Part shown: one piece after another, positions 8,417 to 16,193 of the stretch | How positions within the stretch are numbered: position 1 is the stretch's first letter | Layout of the letters: each line of letters begins with the position of its first letter | DNA from: Actinomadura fibrosa | GTDB taxonomy: Bacteria > Actinomycetota > Actinomycetes > Streptosporangiales > Streptosporangiaceae | NCBI RefSeq assembly: GCF_900659615.1 | Contig: NZ_CAACUY010000042.1 | Coordinates: 1 to 56,744 of the forward strand | Direction: 5' to 3' | DNA length: 56,744 bases | The notes under the pieces: model-generated | The model's database searches: none | What the model saw: the letters and a program-made list of their open reading frames with translations, nothing else | What the model was told of the DNA's origin: nothing | Made by a program: the position numbers and the translations under genes

Positions 8417-11400
8417 ATGGATATACCAAAAGGCCGTGCGAATCGCGTGTGTCGTCGTCTCGGCTGTACGGAATTTGACGATGTGAGGGCTGGCCGCGCT
8501 TTCGAAGAGTTCCTGCAGGCCGAAGTCGCAGGTCCGCGCTATGTCTTGAACGATTTTCGGGATCGCCAAGTAGTCGTGGTGCCCATAGAAGGTGGACAGG
8601 TGCTGGTCGCGTATCAGGTAGGCGTACGGTCCTCCATGGAACGCGGCATCCTGTGTCTTCAAGCGGTCAACGAGTGGGTCGCGTCCATTCGTGAAAGAGC
8701 GGGCGCTTGGCTCGCGGCTCGTGGCTTCTTCACCGACGCACGGGCGTTCCGGCACCTTCCCGAGCTCCTCGCACGCCTGGACCGGTACGACGAGTTGAAG
8801 GAGCTCATCCAGCCAGGGTTCGTCGCCGAAGGCATTCGTGCGTTCCAACCACCGGAGGCGCTTCAGCGGGCCGTCGGAACCGTTGCCCGTGAAAGCGAAG
8901 TGCGGCTCGACTGGCCAACGCTGATTGCCTGCGTCGAGACCCGCAAGGCGATTGACACCTACGAGTCCGAGTCGCTGATCGACTCGATTGTCGAGTACGC
9001 GGACGTCGTGGTGGCCATCGTTGGTGCCGACGTCGTAGCCGAGCGGCTTATGTACGAAGGACGGCCAACATTCCCGGCACGGTGGGGCCTTCGCATCTGT
9101 GAGTCCGTGGACCGAGCCGGGGACGCGGCCCCATGGAACGCCTACATCGACGCCCGCGAATCCGAATCGAAGCGCGAACGCTCCACCTACAGCTCCGATC
9201 ACGACGGCGCACTCCACCTCGCCATCCAGCTCGGCGCGCTCCGCCGCCATAACCAGCGGGGTGACATCCCGCCGAACCTGGCTGAGCGGGTCGCCGAAAA
9301 CCTCGAACAGGATCACAAGGCGTCACTCGAAGACCTCGTCGAGGTGTTCACTGCCGGTCTCCCGGCAGGCGTCATGCCGGATATCGCCGCCGCGATGACC
9401 GACCCTGACAAGGCCGCCCGGGTCTACCTGAAACTCGCCGACCTCGCCGCATCTGGGGCACCTGGCCTACCGAACCCAGCCGACCTCGCCCGGCAGGCGT
9501 GGACGCTTGCGCCGGCACTCGACATCGTCAGGTACCTGGACCACAGCATCCCGGCCACTGATGTCCTCGCAGGGCTGGGAACCACCGACCTCGAAGCAGA
9601 CATCCAGGCCGCTACCGATGCCGTGCTTGACGGTCGCCCCGTAACCTACGACAGCATCCAACGGTGGCTTTCGCTCCTCACACTCGCCCACACCCTCGAC
9701 CGGACCATGCCACTCAGGTACGTGGGCCAACTCGCAGGCGTCGGCTTCTATCGCGCCTGGCTGCGGTACGCCGTGGGGACCATCGGTATCGCAGACGACG
9801 TCGCCGCAGATGTCACCACGGCCGAAGCAGCCTCCACGGCCGTCCTGGTCGCGCTCGCAGACCTCGCGGCAGAAGCACATCCGTTCACCGGGAACCCACG
9901 AGCGTGCGACCTATATTCCATTCACTCATTCATCCACAAGGTCGTCGAGGACTCGCTCGTTGTCGTCCAACCCAACGATATCGATCCGGTTCTCGCCCAC
10001 CTCGTCGCGATCGGCGATGGCACCACCACCACGACCAACTTCGGATTGCCCGAGAATGGACCCCTGGTAACCAACGACCTCCTCGAAATCCTGTCTCGCG
10101 TCTCCGACCACATAGGCGTCGACGCCATCCACGCTCTGATGGAGGTCATCCGAGACCGACGCTGCGACACCAACACCCAGTACCGCGTCACTGCCGACTT
10201 CGAACTCGCAACGGCCCGCATCTGCATCGCCGCGGGAGCCAAGGATGAAGCCGACGAATGTTGGCGCCGCGCCTGCCTACTCCTCGCCAGCTACGGTGGA
10301 CACAAGGATCCCACCGCCTCCGAAATCATCGATAGCGTTCAAGACATCGCCGACGTCGACATCGACACCGCACGCTCCTGCCTGGAGAAGCTCGTCGATC
10401 TCGTCTACCTGGTGAGGCAACACACCGACGGCCGCGACACCTCACACTTCGTAGACCTGTGGTGGGAGACGGCCGCAACCATTGATCCGACCGCCGCCGC
10501 CATCGACGGCGCCGACACCCTCCTCAGCGAACTCGGGTTCGAAGACAGGCGCGCGTACACCGCACACACTCACCTGCTCGAAACCCAGGTCATGGCGGCG
10601 GACCCTATTATCTTGGCGGCCCTGCGCCTCACCGTCGGGACGGATTGGCGTCGTCCGACCACCGATCTCCAACTCCTCACCCGACTCGAGGATGAGCTCG
10701 GCAAGAGCCCGCAGACAGACGTGATGCTCTCCATCGTTGCGAACAACGTCGCGGCGACCTACGACGATCAGCCGATGCTGTACTCCAGCGACCAACCCAA
10801 GTCCGTGGTGACACCCGAGCTTGTCGAGGCAGTCGTCCGGCTGGGTGGGGCGGCTTTCCCGGCCCGGACGCCGCGCACGGAGCAGGAGCGTAAGAGCGCA
10901 TGGGCCTCCACCCCAAAGCCCGACCCGCAGGAGATACAGAAGCGACTTGTGAACGACCAGCGTCCTGTGGTCCCCGAAGGCCGGGCCGGCGCGGTACTCG
11001 CGGCACGCGAGTTCGAGATCCAGCGGTCTAGGGATGATGCGGCTCCGAAATGGGACCTTGACGCGCTCACGAACGCCATCGGGTGGCGTGTTATCGAAAC
11101 GACCCTAGCCCATGGGGCCGAGGCAGGTATCAGGCTAGTTGACGAAGTCGCCTGTGAGGTGGCTTGGTATTCCAACAACGAGGTATTTGCTGGTCTTGGG
11201 GAGGGGCTCGCCGCCCGCAGTGGTAGCACCCACGACTCATTGAAAAGGGTCGCGAGCTACTGCCTTACACTCGCCTACACCCGGATCCGTGGCGGGGGAG
11301 GGTGGCGCAGGTTCGCCGGACGGGAACGCGTACACCTGTGGACCGCGGCACACGCGCTGGACTCGGTTATTGCGGAGAGGACGCTGGCGACGGCGGTTGT

Positions 11401-12004
11401 CGAGACGGTCGTTTCTGATGCGCAGCGCACGTACGGGGTGACGCAGGCTGTGGTCGCGGCACTCGCTGCGACGCCGACCTACGCGCCGGGCGGTACGGCA
11501 GTCCAATGTTGGGAGGCTGCACTCCCCATCATCCAACACCGGCTCCCAGGGATCGCGGAACGGGGCGGCCACACCTATCGGCCGACCGCAACCCCTGACT
11601 CGCAGGACACCTTAGATGTCGCGATGGTGGCGCTTGCGCTGGCGACGATCGCTCACCCGCTCCGCGCGGACCTGCGGCAGACACTCGTCGCCGCCGCCCT
11701 GCTGGTGATGTGCCGCCCGAAGATTGGGCAGCTGGCACTCGTTCACGTACTGAGGGCAGGGTTGGATGCAGGCCGGACCACATGGCTGTTGGACGTCGTA
11801 CGCGCCTGCCTGCCGATTGGTGAGCTGACTGATGAGATGGCGGCGGAGTTGACAAAGCTGGCAGGGACGGATCGGTTGTCGGTTCGTGTACTCGCGGACC
11901 AGATCCTGGATGCACACGGGCGGCCAGTTCCGCACCCGCCGGCGACCGAACCGGACCCGAAGGTGCGTGCCGCGTTTCACGACCTGATGAGGGAGCACGA
12001 ATGA
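8417..12004 (+). CDS. Large helical-repeat protein, first gene of a two-gene unit
   Basis: Encodes 1195 residues from the ATG at 8417. No P-loop, nuclease or protease motif was found. From about residue 85 to the end it is almost entirely alpha-helical with short repeated units, like the C-terminal sensor half of STAND NTPases; a short motif near residue 940 (RIRGGGGWRR) looks like a loop between helical arrays. The first 75 codons have weaker codon bias, and the minus-strand frame is equally good there. The gene may therefore be a 5'-truncated STAND protein that lost its nuclease and NTPase parts, or a stand-alone sensor. It shares four bases (ATGA) with the next gene, which suggests coupled translation. 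Function unknown. Confidence 0.75.
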   Translation: MDIPKGRANRVCRRLGCTEFDDVRAGRAFEEFLQAEVAGPRYVLNDFRDRQVVVVPIEGGQVLVAYQVGVRSSMERGILCLQAVNEWVASIRERAGAWLAARGFFTDARAFRHLPELLARLDRYDELKELIQPGFVAEGIRAFQPPEALQRAVGTVARESEVRLDWPTLIACVETRKAIDTYESESLIDSIVEYADVVVAIVGADVVAERLMYEGRPTFPARWGLRICESVDRAGDAAPWNAYIDARESESKRERSTYSSDHDGALHLAIQLGALRRHNQRGDIPPNLAERVAENLEQDHKASLEDLVEVFTAGLPAGVMPDIAAAMTDPDKAARVYLKLADLAASGAPGLPNPADLARQAWTLAPALDIVRYLDHSIPATDVLAGLGTTDLEADIQAATDAVLDGRPVTYDSIQRWLSLLTLAHTLDRTMPLRYVGQLAGVGFYRAWLRYAVGTIGIADDVAADVTTAEAASTAVLVALADLAAEAHPFTGNPRACDLYSIHSFIHKVVEDSLVVVQPNDIDPVLAHLVAIGDGTTTTTNFGLPENGPLVTNDLLEILSRVSDHIGVDAIHALMEVIRDRRCDTNTQYRVTADFELATARICIAAGAKDEADECWRRACLLLASYGGHKDPTASEIIDSVQDIADVDIDTARSCLEKLVDLVYLVRQHTDGRDTSHFVDLWWETAATIDPTAAAIDGADTLLSELGFEDRRAYTAHTHLLETQVMAADPIILAALRLTVGTDWRRPTTDLQLLTRLEDELGKSPQTDVMLSIVANNVAATYDDQPMLYSSDQPKSVVTPELVEAVVRLGGAAFPARTPRTEQERKSAWASTPKPDPQEIQKRLVNDQRPVVPEGRAGAVLAAREFEIQRSRDDAAPKWDLDALTNAIGWRVIETTLAHGAEAGIRLVDEVACEVAWYSNNEVFAGLGEGLAARSGSTHDSLKRVASYCLTLAYTRIRGGGGWRRFAGRERVHLWTAAHALDSVIAERTLATAVVETVVSDAQRTYGVTQAVVAALAATPTYAPGGTAVQCWEAALPIIQHRLPGIAERGGHTYRPTATPDSQDTLDVAMVALALATIAHPLRADLRQTLVAAALLVMCRPKIGQLALVHVLRAGLDAGRTTWLLDVVRACLPIGELTDEMAAELTKLAGTDRLSVRVLADQILDAHGRPVPHPPATEPDPKVRAAFHDLMREHE

Positions 12005-13167
12005 CGTCGCCGACACCGGAGGAGCGGGCTGACGGCCTGGTAACCCTCTTCCTCGATGACCTCATCAAGAATGCGAACCAGCCCCCAGGACTGCGTGAAG
12101 CAATCGTCGCCCGGCTTGCTGGGCGGGTCGACGACATCGGACAGCGCTTCGGCCAACAGATCGACCATCTGCGGTCACCATCGGCTCGACGAATCCCGAA
12201 CGCGTACCTCGCGGACGAAGAGGCCGTCGAGAACGAGCTACAGGCCGCTGCTGCCGGTATCCGGACCGCGAGAGCCTTGGAGGGAGTCCTATCAGACCCT
12301 CGACGGTTCGAACGCAATCTCGCACAACGCTTGGCACCGAACATACGATGGGCGCTGCGCAGCGAAGCATCAAGAGTTCCGCGGCCTCCAACCCGAGCCA
12401 GTGTGCTCAACTGGTCGTTGACGCCCGTCCCGTGGGTCGAAGACGACGCTGAGTGGCCCCCTGCCGGTGCAGTGGCCCTCGCGGATGTCCGGCAACTCAC
12501 CGGTGAAGATGGCGAGTTGGTACGCGTCATCGAGGAGCCCTACCGAGGATGGGTCCAGCTCGGGATGTTCGAGCGGCAAGCGACACTCGCAACCCGCTAC
12601 CCCGACGTCCCAGCCCGGCAACTACTGATTGCCACCGGACTCGAGGCGTGCGACGGATCACCGCCGGTCAATAGCATGCCGATCTCCCACACTGCGCCGA
12701 ACCCGTGGGCCGTCCGCTATGACCGCCTCGCACCAAGCCTCGACGCCGAACATGCCCGCATCACCATCAACTCCACGCAAGGGCCCCTCGCTGCACTCAT
12801 CGACTACAAGGGCCAATTGGGCTCCCCAGCGCCTGAGCGCGGAGTTGGTCTCCAACCCTTCGCGCTCGTCCCCCGGATCGAGGTTATCGCTCTCCTTGGG
12901 CTTCGCCCCGAAGCACCAGCACTACGTCACGCCCTCGTCGACGACCACGGCGCAGCAATCGTCGGCCGGCAATGGCGCGGATTCCTCATCCACGACGGCA
13001 ACTACAGTCCACTTGAACCAGCCATTTACGGAGCCGACCTACTCCTCCGCCCAGACCTTTACGAGACCCTCGTAAACGCCGTCGGCAATGGCAGATTTGG
13101 CTTCGGGGTGAGCGTTAACCATTTCGAGTCCGCGCCATCGTCTAGCAAGCCGGAAGGTGGTGATTGA
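12001..13167 (+). CDS. Hypothetical partner protein of the 8417 gene
   Basis: Encodes 388 residues. The ATG at 12001 overlaps the upstream stop (ATGA), and GGGAG lies a few bases before it, so the two proteins are probably made together. The N-terminal 110 residues are charged and helical; residues 140-370 look alpha/beta, with GLQPFALVPRIEVIALLGL and WRGFLIHDGNYSP as strand-rich stretches. No family or catalytic motif was recognised. Pairing with a giant repeat protein beside an Avs-like gene suggests an effector or adaptor in a defence system; this is inference from context. A six-base-arm hairpin (13175-13180 with 13187-13192) follows the stop and may be a weak terminator. Confidence 0.75.
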   Translation: MTSPTPEERADGLVTLFLDDLIKNANQPPGLREAIVARLAGRVDDIGQRFGQQIDHLRSPSARRIPNAYLADEEAVENELQAAAAGIRTARALEGVLSDPRRFERNLAQRLAPNIRWALRSEASRVPRPPTRASVLNWSLTPVPWVEDDAEWPPAGAVALADVRQLTGEDGELVRVIEEPYRGWVQLGMFERQATLATRYPDVPARQLLIATGLEACDGSPPVNSMPISHTAPNPWAVRYDRLAPSLDAEHARITINSTQGPLAALIDYKGQLGSPAPERGVGLQPFALVPRIEVIALLGLRPEAPALRHALVDDHGAAIVGRQWRGFLIHDGNYSPLEPAIYGADLLLRPDLYETLVNAVGNGRFGFGVSVNHFESAPSSSKPEGGD

Positions 13168-13707
13168 AGCGCTCATCTCACCCTGCTGAGATCATTCGTC
13201 GCTACACACGCGCCAATGGATATGTCTCGATTTCTCGTGTCGTTTATTGACGGGTGGCGCACGCTGATCGACATGGGGCGGTGGATCGCCTTTAAATGGG
13301 TTTCAAGATCGCGGTCTGGCTCTTCACTGGCCGCGGGTACCATCGGTTCGCCTGTCGTGCCGCACCTCGCATCAGGGCACTGCTTTTGCGGCTCGGTCAG
13401 GCGCGCCGTGATCTCCGCAATCGAGTGATCTGGCGCTGCTCGCGCCGCGAGAAGTACCCAATCTGTATCGCTGGAGGTCATCCGATACCGCGCTTACCGT
13501 CCGTGGCTACGGTATGTCAGACGACCCGTTCGCGCTAACTGATTTGGCTATGGGGAGTTGGTGGGCCGGACAGTCTCACATACAACGACTCTCCCCTCGC
13601 CAACCGCTCAGCTATGTCTTGGGCCTGCGGGTGGCTGGACGACATCAGGCGGATGCGGGCACTAGCGAGAGCGGTGGTGACTTGCCGTGCCAGTTCCGCG
13701 CGCCCGT
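13168..13707. other. Intergenic region without a clear gene
   Basis: It holds the hairpin just after the preceding stop and short open frames on both strands (for example 13173-13481 minus and 13216-13428 plus) with poor codon bias and no ribosome site. GGGGAG and CTCCCC around 13552 and 13591 could pair over a long loop. I see nothing I can name. Confidence 0.4.
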
Positions 13708-14364
13708 CTAGGGCTTCGATGTCCGTGGACAGCTGGAGCCGGAGATCAAACCGTAGTAGAGCGGCAGCAGCGCGTCGGCCAAGGCGTGCTTAACGCCAGC
13801 GTCGGTCAGGATTCGGACAGCCTTGACGCGCAGGTCAGCCGCGGTCTTCTTGTCGACCTCGCGAGCAGCTGCGTAGATCGCTTCGCAGAGCATGTGTGCG
13901 GCGCGGCTTGCCGTCTCAACACCGATCTTGTATGGCCCTAGGGTGATGGTGCCAGCCCTGGAGTCGTAGCCGAAGCCGGAGAATGTCCGCGCGATATCGC
14001 GCAGGTCCTCACCAGCACCCCGACGGGACCTCTGAGGCTCTCCCCGGCCCTCACCGCGGGACCAGTCCTCGAAATGCGTGAGGGCGTCCCGCACGCGGGA
14101 CCAGTCCTCGAAATGCGTGAGGGCGTCCCGCATGTGCTTGATGCCGGGAAGGGCGTCCTCGAAGCGGTCACGAGCGGCCTTGAGGGTATGGCCGACGGTC
14201 GGGTCTATGTCGAGCGCTTTGAGCGAGAGTTGTTCGAGCTGTTCTGCTGCGAGTAGCTGCCGCAGGGCGAGGATGACAACCCGGGCGTCGATCTGCTCGG
14301 AGCTGAAGGGTTGCGTCCAGCGCTCCTCGCCCCTTCGGATGCGAAGCCTGCTCAGCTCCACCAT
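13708..14364 (-). CDS. HEPN-like protein with duplicated RX4H motif
   Basis: Encodes 218 residues from an ATG at 14364; the upstream ribosome site is weak. The mostly helical protein carries RDALTHF at residues 79-85 and again at 92-98. RX4-6H with a following acidic/aromatic stretch is typical of HEPN proteins, many of them RNases in toxin-antitoxin, CRISPR or abortive-infection systems, although several HEPN families are inactive. The second motif is followed by EDWSRGEGRG, as in the HEPN-like 'RDALxHFxxY..G.G' sequences I know. A 39-base tandem duplication created the double motif. No antitoxin-like partner gene is adjacent. HEPN assignment is probable; RNase activity is not shown. Confidence 0.65.
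   Translation of the reverse strand: MVELSRLRIRRGEERWTQPFSSEQIDARVVILALRQLLAAEQLEQLSLKALDIDPTVGHTLKAARDRFEDALPGIKHMRDALTHFEDWSRVRDALTHFEDWSRGEGRGEPQRSRRGAGEDLRDIARTFSGFGYDSRAGTITLGPYKIGVETASRAAHMLCEAIYAAAREVDKKTAADLRVKAVRILTDAGVKHALADALLPLYYGLISGSSCPRTSKP
14056..14133. repeat. 39-bp tandem duplication inside the HEPN-like gene
   Basis: Two head-to-tail copies (14056-14094 and 14095-14133) are identical except for their last base (C against T). The unit is 13 codons long, so the frame is kept and the RX4H motif is doubled. The near identity points to a recent event. Confidence 0.9.
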
Positions 14365-14563
14365 GTGTAGCCACCATTGAGCCTCTGATACAGCGATGGT
14401 GTAGGGGTGGTCGGCGGGGCTACATTCGGCGAATTCGCCTGACCAACAAGCCCGCTCATTCTGCTACTCAGCAAGACTATCGCCTGATCCCGGACTGTCA
14501 CAATTCGTGATCAACGAGATCTCCACGTGAGCCAGGCAGCTTGCTGACGCCGGACTCCCAGCA

Positions 14564-14585
14564 TCCGCTCATCGGCATGAGCGGA
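14564..14585 (+). repeat. 13-mer repeat copy 4, within a perfect hairpin
   Basis: CGGCATGAGCGGA occupies 14573-14585. Here TCCGCTCAT (14564-14572) is the exact reverse complement of ATGAGCGGA (14577-14585), with loop CGGC, so the repeat forms a nine-base stem. Copies 1-3 lack the upstream arm. Confidence 0.7.
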
Positions 14586-14853
14586 CGATGGCACAGCGTC
14601 CGGGAGCAGGCCATGGACCCTCATCCGAGCCAGGTCTCGGCGCTGAGGCAACACTTCGCTGCAAGACCGTCTGCGAGGATCGTCCGGTCGACGGACTGCA
14701 CCGACTCGGCGCTGTGGGAGGCGATTACCGAATCGTGAACGCCGACCTGCTTGGGCCAGCGTCACTCTCCCCGCTCACCAGACACGCCTTGCGGCCGTGA
14801 GTTGGCCTAACGGCCACAACACCATTCAGTGGCCTGTGACCGCGGTGGCCAAA

Positions 14854-14868
14854 CTTTGATCATCAAAG
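14854..14868. promoter_or_regulatory. AT-rich palindrome, possible operator or attachment core
   Basis: CTTTGAT and ATCAAAG flank a single C. The site is downstream of the excisionase-like gene in a gene-free stretch. A regulator or recombinase site is possible; there is no direct evidence. Confidence 0.3.
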
Positions 14869-14989
14869 CAACCAGGCACACACACGACCACAGGCCGCCA
14901 AGTCGAGTGACCGGCTCGCACTCGACAGGTTCCCAGGCTCGAGAGGATCGCCGGCCGTTTGCGACGCCCAGCCGGGCTGCACAGGGTGA

Positions 14990-15190
14990 TCAGTCGGCGT
15001 CGAGTAGGGCGCGGAGGGCTGCGGTGGGGACTCGGTAGCAGTGGCCGATTCGGATGACCTTGCAGGGAAAGGTGCCGTCCTTGGCGAGTTGGTACGCGTA
15101 GGTGCGGGAGAGGCCGAGGGCGCGGGCGGCGGTGGTGATGTCGACGACGGCGGGCAGGTTGTCGAGGTCGGCGTACTTCATTGACTGCAC
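14990..15190 (-). CDS. Excisionase-like HTH protein
   Basis: Encodes 66 residues, starting at GTG (complement of 15188-15190) with GGAGG seven bases upstream; an ATG three codons later is the alternative. The body DITTAARALGLSRTYAYQLAKDG is a winged-HTH of the MerR/excisionase (HTH_17) kind, followed by a CYRVPTAALRALL wing and helix. Such proteins bind element DNA, often as directionality factors beside an integrase, or as repressors. It lies about 50 bases downstream of the PP-loop gene on the same strand and is probably the last gene of that operon. Confidence 0.8.
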   Translation of the reverse strand: MQSMKYADLDNLPAVVDITTAARALGLSRTYAYQLAKDGTFPCKVIRIGHCYRVPTAALRALLDAD

Positions 15191-15240
15191 AGCGATGCCT
15201 CCGAGGTATCGGGATGTGTGGCTGCTTGTTGATCGGTTCG

Positions 15241-16179
15241 TTAGGTGAAGCACCAGCCGCTGTCGCAGGCGCCGTCGCCTTCGTCGAAGGGGAGGGTGTC
15301 GGTGTCGGGGGTGACGTCGTTGAGGGGTGCGTTGTAGCGGGTGAGGTAGACGGGGTCTTTGCCGAGGGTGGCGCGGCGGGTGTTGATGGTGTGTTCGAGG
15401 TGGCAGGCCTTGGTGAAGAGGTCGGGTTGGTCGCGGCGCATGTCTTGCCAGGTGGTGAGGCGGTGGAAGGGGCAGAACCAGCAGGCGGATTTGGGTGGGA
15501 CGGGGAGGCCGGCGGAGCGGATGATGCGGGGGCAGTCGGTGCGGCGGATGCCGAGGTCTAGGAGGGGGTAGGTGATGCGTTCGTAGGGTTCGTGGCGGCG
15601 GTTGTTGGCGCGGTGGATCTCGTCGAGGCTGATGCCGATGCCGATGGTCGTGGGGTTGGTGGGGCTGGCGCCGTGGGCTTTGAGCCAGCGGCCGATGACG
15701 CGGATTTTGAAGTCGGCGGTGCAGGAGCGGGTGCCGGGTGCGCCGTTGCTCATCCGGACGGGGATGGGGATGGAGCGGGAGCCTTCGCGCATGAGGCGGC
15801 CGTAGAGGGTTTCGGTGGTGCCGTCGCGGCGGGTGCGGGCGAGCTGGCGCAGTTCGATGCCGTGGGCGGCGGCGTAGGGGGCGGCGTGGTCGCGGATGTA
15901 GGTCAGGGTGGCGGGGTGTTCGGAGTCGTCGCCGACGTTGGCGAACAGGAAGAGGCGGAAGTCCAGGTCGCCTTGGGCGGCCAGGACGAGGGCGGCGGTG
16001 GATTGCCAGCCGCCGCCGAAGCTGAAGGCGCGGAGCGGGCCACATGGTGGCGAGGTTTTTGTGGTCCTTGCTCGGACGAGCTCGTGGGAGCGGGTGACGG
16101 GGCGTTTCGCGGCATGGTGCGGGTGCCTGGGGTGTCGGTCGCTGGGGTGGGCGGGTCGGGTGTCGTGGTCGTGGTGCAA
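15241..16179 (-). CDS. PP-loop (PAPS reductase-like) enzyme
   Basis: Encodes 312 residues. I place the start at TTG (complement of 16177-16179): GGAGG lies seven bases upstream and the gene then begins 14 bases after the wall-hydrolase stop. No ATG or GTG is available in frame before the first motif. SFGGGWQS (residues 53-60) is the ATP-binding PP-loop of the PAPS-reductase/adenine nucleotide alpha-hydrolase family. Later cysteines (TRSCTADFK, TDCPR, SACWFCPFH and a C-terminal CDSGWC) suggest a metal or Fe-S site. Relatives include sulfonucleotide reductases and DndC of DNA phosphorothioation; phage and element versions are mostly uncharacterised. Its operon position suggests an element function such as DNA or nucleotide modification, which is inference. 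Confidence 0.75.
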   Translation of the reverse strand: MHHDHDTRPAHPSDRHPRHPHHAAKRPVTRSHELVRARTTKTSPPCGPLRAFSFGGGWQSTAALVLAAQGDLDFRLFLFANVGDDSEHPATLTYIRDHAAPYAAAHGIELRQLARTRRDGTTETLYGRLMREGSRSIPIPVRMSNGAPGTRSCTADFKIRVIGRWLKAHGASPTNPTTIGIGISLDEIHRANNRRHEPYERITYPLLDLGIRRTDCPRIIRSAGLPVPPKSACWFCPFHRLTTWQDMRRDQPDLFTKACHLEHTINTRRATLGKDPVYLTRYNAPLNDVTPDTDTLPFDEGDGACDSGWCFT

Positions 16180-16193
16180 GGGCGTGCCTCCGG

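Larger units (their letters stand above)
14365..14989. other. Boundary region between island and conjugative module
   Basis: About 625 bases without a supported gene. It holds a shortened inverted copy of the repeat (CCGCTCAT at 14452), the fourth full repeat inside a hairpin (14564-14585), and an AT-rich palindrome CTTTGAT-C-ATCAAAG (14854-14868) in otherwise GC-rich DNA. In many elements an integrase gene and attachment site lie beside the excisionase gene; here no integrase is visible in this gap. Confidence 0.45.

Noticed and set aside
8306..9316. Minus-strand open frame of 336 residues
   Set aside because: Most of it is a shadow of the large plus-strand repeat gene. Only its last 120 codons look protein-like, so it is reported as an ambiguity and not called as a gene.
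13173..13481. Possible small minus-strand gene of 102 residues
   Set aside because: No ribosome site, mixed codon use and no recognisable sequence; it begins in a hairpin beside another gene's stop.
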